A stretch of DNA of 29,198 bases from a virus. The stretch covers positions 1 through 29,198 of the IMG/VR virus record IMGVR_UViG_3300031702_000037; one strand, given 5' to 3'. The notes beneath the pieces are model-generated. The model ran no database searches. It was not told the origin of the DNA and was given only the letters and a program-made list of their open reading frames with translations. The position numbers were made by a program, and so were the translations under genes. Shown piece after piece: positions 16,522 to 23,119 of the stretch; the first letter of the stretch is position 1; each line of letters starts with the position of its first letter.

Positions 16522-16893
16522 CTAGGCAGGGTCAGGGATACCGACAGTAAACGACCCTAAATTAAAAGTGTTTCCAGAAGATACTACTTGACTTGATGTC
16601 AGAGAACCTGTTGCTAGAAGCCTTGTGTTTGTAGTGTCTACCACAGCGTAGTGAGTGGCTGTTCCGCTGCCTGTAACTGAACCATCAGTAATAGCTGCTG
16701 CAACTACTTCACGTCCACCACCTGCTCTGTCCGAAGGGGCAGCAATAGAAAGCGTTGTCGTATTACCCAGAGCATACGTGGCGTTAGCCTCTGTATAAGT
16801 AGCTGCTTCCTGTGAAGTAATCAAAAGTTTGTTTGCTTCTGTGTCAAGGACTGTTAGTCCATTGTCAAATACATGATTGTCTAAAGTTGCCAT
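16522..16893 (-). CDS. small head-associated structural protein
   Basis: 123 residues, low in charge and beta-rich, beginning MATLDNHVFDNGLTVLDTEA and then NKLLITSQEAATYTEANATY. It ends with SSGNTFNLGSFTVGIPDPA. The 'L-D-x-x-V-(F/L)-D-x-G-L-x-x-(L/I)' start is known to me from small proteins next to portal genes of marine phages and looks like a beta-barrel. It probably works together with the repeat fibre next to it. The start overlaps the portal stop by one base (TAATG), so it is translationally coupled. Confidence 0.65.
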   Translation of the reverse strand: MATLDNHVFDNGLTVLDTEANKLLITSQEAATYTEANATYALGNTTTLSIAAPSDRAGGGREVVAAAITDGSVTGSGTATHYAVVDTTNTRLLATGSLTSSQVVSSGNTFNLGSFTVGIPDPA

Positions 16894-18233
16894 TATTCTT
16901 CTTCTTCCTCAACTGTCTCTGGTTGATTAACATCAGGGTCATATTCCAAGTCTGCTATATCCATAAGGTCTTTGATAACCTCTGGATGAGACGACACATC
17001 AATACCTGCACCATTAAGGTTACGTAGGAACGAGGCAATCTCACGAAGGTCGTGTGGAGCAACATCACCAGCTTCAATAGTTGGCATCAGATCATAATTC
17101 AGACCGTTCAACTGCCACAGACGCTCGACCAACTGTTTGTTAAGAACATCTACAATGGCTTGGATGTAACTCTCAAGCGCACGGAGGAACAGGTCTGTCT
17201 TCGACTTAGACAAGGCGTAGGAACCACCTGATGTACCAAGAAGAAGAAACTCAGAAAGTACGCTACGAGCAATATCATGCTGGTAACGACTTACGATTGG
17301 GTTAATGTCGATGTTACGCTTACCGTTAGATGCCATCAGTTCGATGTCTACTAATCTTGTGTTGGTAGGCGCTCCGTCTTTATCGGGGTAGGTATCGGAA
17401 GGCAGTATAATGTATCCCTGCTCGTTGAACTTAACGTCTCTGAGTATTTGCTGCAAGTTGTTGACGAAACCTGACTGTGCGACAGAGGCGTCACCAGAAA
17501 GATACTCAGCAGGAATACGAGCAACAGGAATACCTGCGAGTTCACGTTCAACTGCAATAGCTTCGATAGCTTGTAGATTATTAAGATACTCGTAAGAAGT
17601 ATAAGCATTGCGGAGAATAGAACGACCACTTGGGTCTCCGTTAAGAGAAGTTGTTCTATAGTAGATAGACTTATTGACAGGAATGTAGTTTTTACCATTC
17701 ATAAACCCTACTTCTTGCTCAATGCCCAAGACATCACCAGTCTTCTGGTTAACGTCAAACTTACTAATAGTCCAAGGCGCACGAGCAGCAATCTTCTTAA
17801 CGCCTAAGCGTCCGTCAGTGTACTTAGAGTTCTTCTTGTCAGAACGCTCGGTAGGACCAACACGTCTCTTATAGATAACCTCAAACCAACCGAAGCCATA
17901 CGACAAATAAGACAGTGCTTCTGAGATGTGATCGTCTAAGGTGTGATCCATGTCGTCAAGAACACTCTTAACGAACTCAGCCTCAGCCTTAGCAGCGTCA
18001 CTATCATCAACAGCAGTTACATGGAAGTCAACATCACGTAGGATTTGCTCAACAGAATACATGACAGCACCAATGGTGGCATCATTATCACGCATCTCAC
18101 GATACTTACGGATGGCCTTCTTGCCACGTAACTCAGGTAGAAACTCATCAGCACGGATTTGACCGTGGTGTGTATTGTCGCCAGCTACGCCTAACGTAGC
18201 CTTAGCGGCTGATTCTGAGAGCTTCTTAACCAT
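16893..18233 (-). CDS. portal protein
   Basis: 446 residues. The N-terminal part includes REMRDNDATIGAVMYSVEQI, the usual 'E-M-x-x-x-D-x-x-I-(G/A)-x-x-x-x' portal start, then HISEALSYLSYGFGWFEVIY. A stem-like part follows with DPSGRSILRNAYTSYEYLNN. The C-terminus is helical and very acidic, ending in repeated Glu. These features are those of DUF935/Mu gp29-like portal proteins. It forms the twelve-subunit ring through which terminase pumps DNA. The gene comes 17 bases after terL. Confidence 0.88.
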   Translation of the reverse strand: MVKKLSESAAKATLGVAGDNTHHGQIRADEFLPELRGKKAIRKYREMRDNDATIGAVMYSVEQILRDVDFHVTAVDDSDAAKAEAEFVKSVLDDMDHTLDDHISEALSYLSYGFGWFEVIYKRRVGPTERSDKKNSKYTDGRLGVKKIAARAPWTISKFDVNQKTGDVLGIEQEVGFMNGKNYIPVNKSIYYRTTSLNGDPSGRSILRNAYTSYEYLNNLQAIEAIAVERELAGIPVARIPAEYLSGDASVAQSGFVNNLQQILRDVKFNEQGYIILPSDTYPDKDGAPTNTRLVDIELMASNGKRNIDINPIVSRYQHDIARSVLSEFLLLGTSGGSYALSKSKTDLFLRALESYIQAIVDVLNKQLVERLWQLNGLNYDLMPTIEAGDVAPHDLREIASFLRNLNGAGIDVSSHPEVIKDLMDIADLEYDPDVNQPETVEEEEE

Positions 18234-18250
18234 TGGACTATTGCCTTTAT

Positions 18251-19630
18251 TTACTTCGATAAGCCCTTAGCACTAGAATAAGCGAGGGTTAATTGGGGTT
18301 TAGCGTAGCCGTTAAGAGAAAGGTCTGTAATTGCCCACACCATAGCGTCAAGGCGGTCAGGAGAGCCAATTCGACCTAATGGCTCCCACGTTCTCATCTG
18401 TGTCTCAAGTTCATTCAGTGATGCACCATCAGGAGGATTAGAGACGTGCTTAACAAGCCCCCGTTCATATAATGCTGACACTGGCTCGGCTCTAGCGAAC
18501 TTCCCACGAGAGGCTCTTACAGCCTTGTAGGATACACTATCGTCCTCACCATGAATGGTAGTTCTAACCATGTCACCACCCTGATTGACCTCAGCTACGA
18601 TACGGTCAGCCTGATAGTGGTTATATAGTTGTATAGCTTTAGCTGCCCAACCCTGTGGGGATAGCCTGTCAGTGTAGTCGCCTAATACATAAGCAACACC
18701 GTTAATATCAATACCAGCAACGACAATACCAGTCATGTCACTCTCAGCATTGGAGGTAACAGCTGGATCAAGTGCAACGACAATACGAGATAAGTCAGGA
18801 ACATCCTCATGCTTAACATGAGCATTGTCTAGCATCTCAGTAGACCATAATGCGCCTTCAGCTTCCTCTAGTACCTCAGCATAAAGCTCCTGTCTACCAA
18901 TACGTGTACCCTCGTACTGTTCCTTAACAGCAACAAGGTAGGTATCAGCTAGGTTAGCAGCATTATCAAAGGTAGAACCACTTGTGACAATAGTCTTAGG
19001 GTTCTTGAGTAGCTCACGCATTAGCTTAGTTGGTTTGGGAGTTGTTGTAACGCACACACGAGGGTGCTTACCAAGACGTAGACAGAACTGAAGCATCTGC
19101 CATGTGTCAATATCTTTGTTCCACGCAGCAAGCTCATCACACCATGCAGCGGAGAACTGTGGACCACGTAGACGCTCAGGCTCTTCTGCTGAGTAGAACT
19201 CAACCTTAGCTCCATTAGCCCAGCTTAGTGATCTCTTAGTGGGAGACCACTCAGGAAAGCCCATTGGCTTACCCTTGTTATCTTTATCATGCTTCCAGCA
19301 GACTGATAAGAAACCACTCTCGCCCTTAACCATAACACGTTCAATGTCACTGTTAGTAGAAGCTACACAAGCAATACGCTTATGCCCATTCTTGACTTGC
19401 TGTCGTACCCACTCAGCACCACAACGGGTCTTACCGAAGCCACGACCAGCATTGATTAACCATGTGTTCCACTCATTGTCACTAGGAGGAAACTGTGCGT
19501 CTCTACCCCAGAACGACCAATCATGTTGTAACTCGTCTACCTTAGCTGGTCCTAGCTGAGTGAACAGCTTCTTGACTTTAGCTGGGGGTAACTGTCGGAG
19601 AGTATCAGCCGTTATCTTCCTGTTCGTCAT
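18251..19630 (-). CDS. terL: terminase large subunit
   Basis: 459 residues counted from the ATG at 19630 (a TTG three codons upstream is another possible start; both overlap terS). The ATPase domain has Walker A GRGFGKT (residues 62-68), Walker B AAWCDE (161-166) and the coupling motif VCVTTTPKP (192-200). The nuclease domain shows the acidic triad in order: ALDPAV (Asp288), VAEVNQGG (Glu347) and RLDAMVWA (Asp428). It translocates DNA into the head and cuts it. All key residues look intact. Packaging type (cos, pac or headful) cannot be told. Confidence 0.93.
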   Translation of the reverse strand: MTNRKITADTLRQLPPAKVKKLFTQLGPAKVDELQHDWSFWGRDAQFPPSDNEWNTWLINAGRGFGKTRCGAEWVRQQVKNGHKRIACVASTNSDIERVMVKGESGFLSVCWKHDKDNKGKPMGFPEWSPTKRSLSWANGAKVEFYSAEEPERLRGPQFSAAWCDELAAWNKDIDTWQMLQFCLRLGKHPRVCVTTTPKPTKLMRELLKNPKTIVTSGSTFDNAANLADTYLVAVKEQYEGTRIGRQELYAEVLEEAEGALWSTEMLDNAHVKHEDVPDLSRIVVALDPAVTSNAESDMTGIVVAGIDINGVAYVLGDYTDRLSPQGWAAKAIQLYNHYQADRIVAEVNQGGDMVRTTIHGEDDSVSYKAVRASRGKFARAEPVSALYERGLVKHVSNPPDGASLNELETQMRTWEPLGRIGSPDRLDAMVWAITDLSLNGYAKPQLTLAYSSAKGLSK

Positions 19631-20018
19631 CGAGATCAAATCCTAAGAGGTTCATAAGCTGATCTGCTGCTGAGACATCAAGTTCGGGATCAATCTCTTG
19701 GTCAACTTCGTTAACTGTATTCTGTGGGGACCATCCGCCCTTAGAGCGTAGGAATAACTCTTGGCTCTTCCATGTAATACCATCCTGTACATCACCGTAC
19801 AAGGCTTGGTCAATCACACGTTTACCTACTGCACCACTAATGCGAGTACGTTCAGCTTCTATTGCTGGACCATAGTGCTTATACAGAGTAGACAAGCTCT
19901 TAGGTGCATCGTTCAAGTGCTGAATAGATGTAATGATCTGACGGATGGGGACTCCACCCTGTATCATCTCAATGACAGCTTTCTCAACGAGCTTGCTATA
20001 GGGTAGCTTCTCAAGCAT
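19605..20018 (-). CDS. terS: terminase small subunit
   Basis: 137 residues, helical, starting MLEKLPYSKLVEKAVIEMIQ. Residues about 20-55 form a helix-turn-helix-like region (GVPIRQIITSIQHLNDAPKS, then LSTLYKHYG). The C-terminus is acidic (ELDVSAADQLMNLLGFDLDD), as in TerS tails that bind TerL. It is the first late gene and overlaps terL by 26 bases. The ATG at 20018 has only a weak ribosome site (GAAAG). It should recognise the packaging site, which may lie in or near the unusual leader described below. Confidence 0.75.
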   Translation of the reverse strand: MLEKLPYSKLVEKAVIEMIQGGVPIRQIITSIQHLNDAPKSLSTLYKHYGPAIEAERTRISGAVGKRVIDQALYGDVQDGITWKSQELFLRSKGGWSPQNTVNEVDQEIDPELDVSAADQLMNLLGFDLDDEQEDNG

Positions 20019-20035
20019 GACGACAATCTTTCTGT

Positions 20036-20069
20036 ACTTTATCGATGTAACAGATGTTACAACGGTTCC
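20036..20069. repeat. 34-bp near-copy of the ParB-like gene, with 16-bp near-palindrome
   Basis: Bases 20043-20069 are identical (27/27) to 28043-28069, and the match extends left to 20036/28036 with two mismatches. The core TGTAACAGATGTTACA (20046-20061) has perfect 6-base arms TGTAAC/GTTACA. This copy lies 18 bases upstream of the terS start, inside the late leader. In that leader RNA the sequence is antisense to the ParB-like mRNA. Confidence 0.9.
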
Positions 20070-20256
20070 ATTAACGACAATCTAGATGATAGTCTTAAGA
20101 AGGTAATAAATATTCCCCCCAAGACATCAGCAAGATCACGTCTTACATATGTTTGTGTTGTCAAGGTTCATCTTGGTTGTACTTGGGAGGATCACTGTGT
20201 TATACCTGAGTTAATGCCTCAAGGAATGAACAACAATAAGTAATAATCTATTAGAC

Positions 20257-20320
20257 TAACTTAAGTTACTCTTAAGTCTTATAACTGGTTGGTGTTAATA
20301 TTCTTATGATAACTTAAGTA
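20257..20320. promoter_or_regulatory. ACTTAAGT palindromes in the late leader
   Basis: TAACTTAAGTTA at 20257-20268 is a perfect 12-bp palindrome followed by CTTAAG; a second copy, ATAACTTAAGTA, is at 20309-20320. The minus-strand sequence from 20320 to 20278 aligns with the leader of the ParB-like gene (27597 onwards) and shares the exact 12-mer ACTTAAGTTATC. They are candidate operators or RNA signals used at both promoters. Confidence 0.6.
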
Positions 20321-20332
20321 GTGCTTATACTA

Positions 20333-20365
20333 TACTATATAGACCCAAATCGAATTCTCACAAGT
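20333..20365 (-). promoter_or_regulatory. late promoter ahead of terS
   Basis: On the minus strand the block ACTTGTGAGAATT (20365 to 20353) is followed after 3 bases by TTTGGGTCTATATAGTA (20349 to 20333). It matches 27529-27561 on the plus strand at 30 of 33 positions. Read as a sigma-70-type promoter it has TTGTGA, 16 bases, TATATA (or 18 bases, TATAGT). Transcription would begin near 20325 and give a leader of about 300 bases before terS. No other promoter for the 20-kb late operon is evident. Confidence 0.7.
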
Positions 20366-20591
20366 AAATAATTCGTGTTTTACCCAACTATTTTACATGT
20401 CGTTGATAACACACGATTCTTTTTTTGTTATTTTCTGTAGTATTCTGTAACAATTCGTGAGAATTACCCCTGTTGATATGTGGGTGGGTAAGTCAAAAGT
20501 AAATTCTTGTGTTGGATTTAGGGTGTGCTAAGGGCCGCCGCCGAATCACTCACGCATGATCTGGAGGGTCCCAAAATAAAATGTCAAGGGG

Positions 20592-20619
20592 TTGACACAA
20601 GTTTATTGCATGTTGTAAC
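20592..20619 (+). promoter_or_regulatory. candidate plus-strand promoter
   Basis: TTGACA at 20592-20597, 16 bases, then TGTAAC at 20614-20619. The -35 is consensus and the -10 is 4/6. The -10 overlaps a copy of TGTAACAATTCGTGA. No secure plus-strand gene follows, only a 20-codon frame at 20674-20736, so the product may be a small RNA or the site may be fortuitous. Confidence 0.3.
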
Positions 20620-20800
20620 AATTCGTGATGATTCTCCTATGTGTTGCAGATATGTCACACTAACGAATAAAACATGAGCAATATCAAAAGAATACTTGAC
20701 GCGAGAGGAGGGGAATCGCCCACAACCCCTAAGTGATTCGCTAGTGTTACATTATAACATTCGAACGATATTGTTATAGTATAACATTGCACAAGGTACT

Positions 20801-20828
20801 GGAGTCGCAAGTATTAACCCACGACTCC
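20801..20828. terminator. inverted repeat past the end of the leftward small-gene operon
   Basis: GGAGTCG at 20801-20807 pairs with CGACTCC at 20822-20828 (7-bp perfect stem, 14-base loop), 10 bases beyond the stop codon of the last small leftward gene. There is no U run on either strand. It may end the leftward transcript, perhaps with Rho, or mark the border of the region. Confidence 0.4.
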
Positions 20829-20838
20829 CTGCCCTTTA

Positions 20839-21018
20839 TCAATCGTCATTTAAGTATACAAAACATTCGTCATCCGTGTGGTGGTATCTAACAGCGCCAT
20901 TGTCACAACATGACTCGCAAACACAGACGCCGCATTCTGTGGTTGCCCCTTCGAGTCTGTGGTCATACTCGTCGTCGCATAAGTCGCAACCCACTTGATG
21001 GTTATCATAGATTCCCAT
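20839..21018 (-). CDS. 59-residue cysteine-rich protein, probable zinc-binding
   Basis: Seen directly in the sequence: ATG at 21018, TGA at 20839. The product begins MGIYDNHQVGCDLCDDEYDH and contains Cys11, Cys14, Cys29, Cys32, Cys34, Cys37, Cys38 and Cys52 plus His46-His47. The CxxC pairs suggest a zinc-ribbon or treble-clef-like knuckle, perhaps two metal sites. The start overlaps the stop of the gene before (TAATG), so it is coupled. It is acidic. The function is unknown; small zinc proteins in early phage operons often bind host transcription or replication proteins, which is a guess here. Confidence 0.7.
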   Translation of the reverse strand: MGIYDNHQVGCDLCDDEYDHRLEGATTECGVCVCESCCDNGAVRYHHTDDECFVYLNDD

Positions 21019-21233
21019 TACATGACTCCCATTAGAACAGCGGCGCTTTTCACAGTGTTAGTTGAACAACATTCGCACCAGCCCTTGTTTTGATCTGGCT
21101 CATATTCTGTTGAGTAATCACAGCCCTTATTCATGCAAATTGCTGGCATGGTACCTTCCCATAAATAGGACTCAAGCATATCTATTGGATCATGAAATCC
21201 GAAATCGTCGCTTAATGTGTGTAGCTTATCCAT
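21018..21233 (-). CDS. 71-residue zinc-ribbon protein
   Basis: Begins MDKLHTLSDDFGFHDPIDML and then carries CMNKGCDYSTEYEPDQNKGW followed by CECCSTNTV. The Cys pairs (Cys33/Cys38 and Cys53/Cys55/Cys56) surround a loop with PDQNKGW, a pattern I know from small conserved proteins of marine phages of unknown role. It is likely a single zinc finger. It starts in the stop codon of the gene before (TAATG) and ends in the start codon of the next. Confidence 0.75.
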   Translation of the reverse strand: MDKLHTLSDDFGFHDPIDMLESYLWEGTMPAICMNKGCDYSTEYEPDQNKGWCECCSTNTVKSAAVLMGVM

Positions 21234-21382
21234 TAGTTTGACTCCTTGTCGATTGTAATAGTCGCGCCCTTATGGCGTTGCGTTAGTTGTTCGCGCTTAT
21301 CCTTAGCGGCCTTAAGCGTTGTCGCGTGATAATATGCAAAGGGCTTGCCACCTTGTGACGCTATGTTGACTCGGTATGTCAT
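21233..21382 (-). CDS. 49-residue protein of unknown function
   Basis: Seen directly: ATG at 21382, TAA ending at 21233. It begins MTYRVNIASQGGKPFAYYHA and is then lysine- and arginine-rich (LKAAKDKREQLTQRH), with a beta-alpha-beta look: a strand, a helix and a final strand GATITIDKE. It is coupled at both ends (ATGA with the gene before, TAATG with the gene after). I do not recognise it. A small basic protein could bind nucleic acid. Confidence 0.65.
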   Translation of the reverse strand: MTYRVNIASQGGKPFAYYHATTLKAAKDKREQLTQRHKGATITIDKESN

Positions 21383-22119
21383 GCCACCAACTCCTTAGCT
21401 TTCCGTTTGCTTGTGCCATGTGCAGGGATTGCCACGCTCTTTGCCTTGATACTAGCGCCACCACATAACTTGCACGTTGCGCACGTTGCCTTGCGACCAG
21501 CTTCTTCACTAGCGGGACACAACACTTCTTTGCCCTTGATAATATCGGCAACACTAGCGACCACGCGAAAGGTACGTTCGCCCTTGTCCCACATGGATTG
21601 CGCAATTTCGGCGCTATCGGCGCTTGACATAATGCCCTGCGGCCACGGGTTAACAGCGCCGTGTGTGTAAGCCGTTTGATATTCTGCGCGGCTTGTTAGG
21701 GATTTCCATACGCTATTATCTACGGCGCACGGATCGCCATACGTACCCAATCGGACGCCCTTACCAGCACCGAACGCCACAATTTCTTGACGGCTTGCCA
21801 CGGCGTTACCATAGACGCCCTTTTTCAACGCTTTATATTTGCCAAGCGGCGCGTGTGCTAACGTCACGTAGCAGGTTCGATCAGTTGCTTGCCCTTTGTC
21901 GTTGTCGTTCGCCTTGCCGCGATGCGGGCAATCGCCACAGATAGATTCATCCGCGCCCGTCCTACTCGCCGTTAACGGGTCCATTTCATCCGACAAAATA
22001 AAGGTTTGCACCATGTTGCCCGTTTTGGAATTGTTTGAGTCGGATTGCGCAAGGGCCACAATCGGCTTGCCATTGATTAGACTAGGGCCGCGATACAAGA
22101 TGATTGTTTGACGTATCAT
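21379..22119 (-). CDS. conserved phage protein with two cysteine clusters
   Basis: 246 residues. Motifs in order: ESICGDCPHRGKA (about residues 58-70), TCYVTLAHAPLGKYKAL (about 82-98), VRLGTYGDPCAVDNSVWKSL (about 122-141), YQTAYTHGAVNPWPQG (about 147-162), RTFRVVASVADI (about 182-193) and CPASEEAGRKATCATCKLCG (about 201-220). The first Cys pair and the last four Cys can bind metal. The arrangement of Cys-His-Gly-Tyr motifs is familiar from a widespread phage protein family with no settled function. G+C is clearly higher than in flanking genes. It overlaps its neighbours by 4 bases on both sides (ATGA). A DNA-related role in early infection is possible but not shown. Confidence 0.7.
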   Translation of the reverse strand: MIRQTIILYRGPSLINGKPIVALAQSDSNNSKTGNMVQTFILSDEMDPLTASRTGADESICGDCPHRGKANDNDKGQATDRTCYVTLAHAPLGKYKALKKGVYGNAVASRQEIVAFGAGKGVRLGTYGDPCAVDNSVWKSLTSRAEYQTAYTHGAVNPWPQGIMSSADSAEIAQSMWDKGERTFRVVASVADIIKGKEVLCPASEEAGRKATCATCKLCGGASIKAKSVAIPAHGTSKRKAKELVA

Positions 22120-22430
22120 ATCTTGGACTCCGCTTTTCTGATCAGTGTTTCGGTGTATTCGTTGGCGCTAAAATCTTGGACTATTTCACAAGGCGCTGAG
22201 TCGTATTCCAGAACGATAGAAATAGAACCAAGAGTCCGTTGCGTATAAAGGTCAATGAAAACCAGTTGTGATTCATCAACACTAAAAACAGCGTCTATAA
22301 TACTCTTTTCAAGTTGTTCATTCTGCAATGGCTCGCCCTCGCATTTAACTAGAACGACAGTCGACTCGGTATATCTTGCATCACGCACAATAGAACGGAT
22401 CAAGGCGCGGCATTTTTGTTCGTGTTTCAT
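22116..22430 (-). CDS. 104-residue protein of unknown function
   Basis: Starts MKHEQKCRALIRSIVRDARY at 22430, where GGTGGA lies five bases before ATG; a longer in-frame start at 22472 lacks a ribosome site and would run over the neighbouring microprotein. It has an alternating helix-strand order with strands STVVLVKCEG, SQLVFIDLYTQRTL and SISIVLEYD. No known motif. A small alpha/beta domain is likely. It overlaps the gene before and after by 4 bases. Confidence 0.65.
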   Translation of the reverse strand: MKHEQKCRALIRSIVRDARYTESTVVLVKCEGEPLQNEQLEKSIIDAVFSVDESQLVFIDLYTQRTLGSISIVLEYDSAPCEIVQDFSANEYTETLIRKAESKI

Positions 22431-22507
22431 ACATTCCACCAAATAACTAGGGTTACGGATAGGGCAAAACATGCCGCTAAAATTAGGTTAGCCTCAAAAA
22501 AGCTCAT
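22427..22507 (-). CDS. 26-residue membrane microprotein
   Basis: Seen directly: ATG at 22507, TGA at 22427. The product starts MSFFEANLILAACFALSVTL and ends with VIWWNV. Residues 7-23 form one hydrophobic helix flanked by an acidic N-terminus and two Trp near the other end, the look of a small transmembrane peptide. It overlaps the genes before and after by 4 bases each, so it fills exactly the space between them. That is the main support for it being real. It could be a membrane effector, an antiholin-like peptide or simply a leader for coupling. Confidence 0.5.
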   Translation of the reverse strand: MSFFEANLILAACFALSVTLVIWWNV

Positions 22508-22653
22508 TGATCGACTCCATCATAATCTAACCAGTAAGTAAGATAGGGCGTATCCAATAGGATTCCATCGCTATAGAATGTTGTTGATTGACCAAGGTTA
22601 AAAGCGGCGACAAGGGCTATCAAAACGTAGCCAGTAAGCATTAAGCGAACCAT
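22504..22653 (-). CDS. 49-residue small membrane-anchored protein
   Basis: Seen directly: ATG at 22653, TGA at 22504. It begins MVRLMLTGYVLIALVAAFNL, a hydrophobic stretch with one Arg, which fits an N-terminal membrane anchor or uncleaved signal, then a polar tail with TTFYSDGILLDTPYLTYWL. The start sits in the stop codon of the gene before (TAATG), and its own stop overlaps the ATG of the 26-residue microprotein (ATGA). Function unknown. Confidence 0.6.
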   Translation of the reverse strand: MVRLMLTGYVLIALVAAFNLGQSTTFYSDGILLDTPYLTYWLDYDGVDQ

Positions 22654-22880
22654 TAGCGTTTACCTTCCACAAAGGCGGCAAATTCAGATTGCTTAGTTTC
22701 TCTAATTTCGCGCGTGATTGCGTTGACGGTTTGATAAGTAACATCGCCCCATGTTGAAACAATATAAACGTTGATGGAGTCCGTTGGATAAACGCCCGAA
22801 AAACCAAGGCCGTTTGATTTAACTATTTCGGAGACTTTGCTTAGTAGGTTGATTTGAGTGGAGGTGATATAAACTGACAT
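22653..22880 (-). CDS. 75-residue protein of unknown function
   Basis: Starts MSVYITSTQINLLSKVSEIV at 22880. An in-frame ATG eight codons upstream would overlap the gene before by 20 bases and is less likely; GGGG lies 8-11 bases before the chosen ATG. It has strand-helix-strand-helix order (VYITST, helix, SINVYIVSTWGDVTYQTV, then a charged helix ending in EGKR). A compact alpha/beta fold is expected. No known motif. Confidence 0.65.
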   Translation of the reverse strand: MSVYITSTQINLLSKVSEIVKSNGLGFSGVYPTDSINVYIVSTWGDVTYQTVNAITREIRETKQSEFAAFVEGKR

Positions 22881-22884
22881 AGAC

Positions 22885-23055
22885 TCAACCCCACTCGCTA
22901 ACATTTACGCAATAAAAGTCTTTAGCTAATTTAACAGCCTTACCGCCTCCAAAAGGTTTCGCGTATTGGCTATTGGTTTTTTCGTAGCGTTTGCCGTCAA
23001 GATTGTCGAAAGTTTGACCGATAAGAACGAAACGGAAAGATTTATTATTTGACAT
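22885..23055 (-). CDS. 56-residue protein, first gene of the leftward operon
   Basis: Starts MSNNKSFRFVLIGQTFDNLD at 23055, with AAAGG nine bases upstream; an ATG 22 codons further upstream gives a Cys/Ala-rich extension that looks non-coding. The protein is basic, with KRYEKTNSQYAKPFGGGKAV and an aromatic end (DFYCVNVSEWG). It looks like a small all-beta protein. Four bases separate it from the next gene. Function unknown. Confidence 0.6.
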   Translation of the reverse strand: MSNNKSFRFVLIGQTFDNLDGKRYEKTNSQYAKPFGGGKAVKLAKDFYCVNVSEWG

Positions 23056-23119
23056 ATTGGGAACCTTTCGGGAACCAGAGTTAAAAGCAAGGGCACAGGC
23101 TGCGCCCCTTACAAGAATC

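Larger units (their letters stand above)
20019..20838. other. 820-bp intergenic/leader region without a secure gene
   Basis: AT-rich stretch between terS and the small leftward operon. It holds, from left to right: a 34-bp near-copy of part of the ParB-like gene (20036-20069), an open plus frame with no start codon (20007-20243), palindromes built on ACTTAAGT (20257-20268 and 20309-20320), the late promoter on the minus strand (20333-20365), two copies of TGTAACAATTCGTGA (20446 and 20614), a candidate plus promoter (20592-20619), a 20-codon plus frame at 20674-20736, and an inverted repeat at 20801-20828. I see no tRNA. It could also contain the packaging site. Confidence 0.8.

Noticed and set aside
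20017-20085. A 22-codon plus frame MTTIFLYFIDVTDVTTVP carrying the same reading frame as the ParB-like copy
   Set aside because: No ribosome site and it overlaps the terS start on the other strand. The shared residues follow from the DNA repeat, which is reported instead.
20019-20838. tRNA or CRISPR array in the intergenic region
   Set aside because: No cloverleaf-like set of stems and no regularly spaced repeats with unique spacers; the repeats found are palindromes and promoters.
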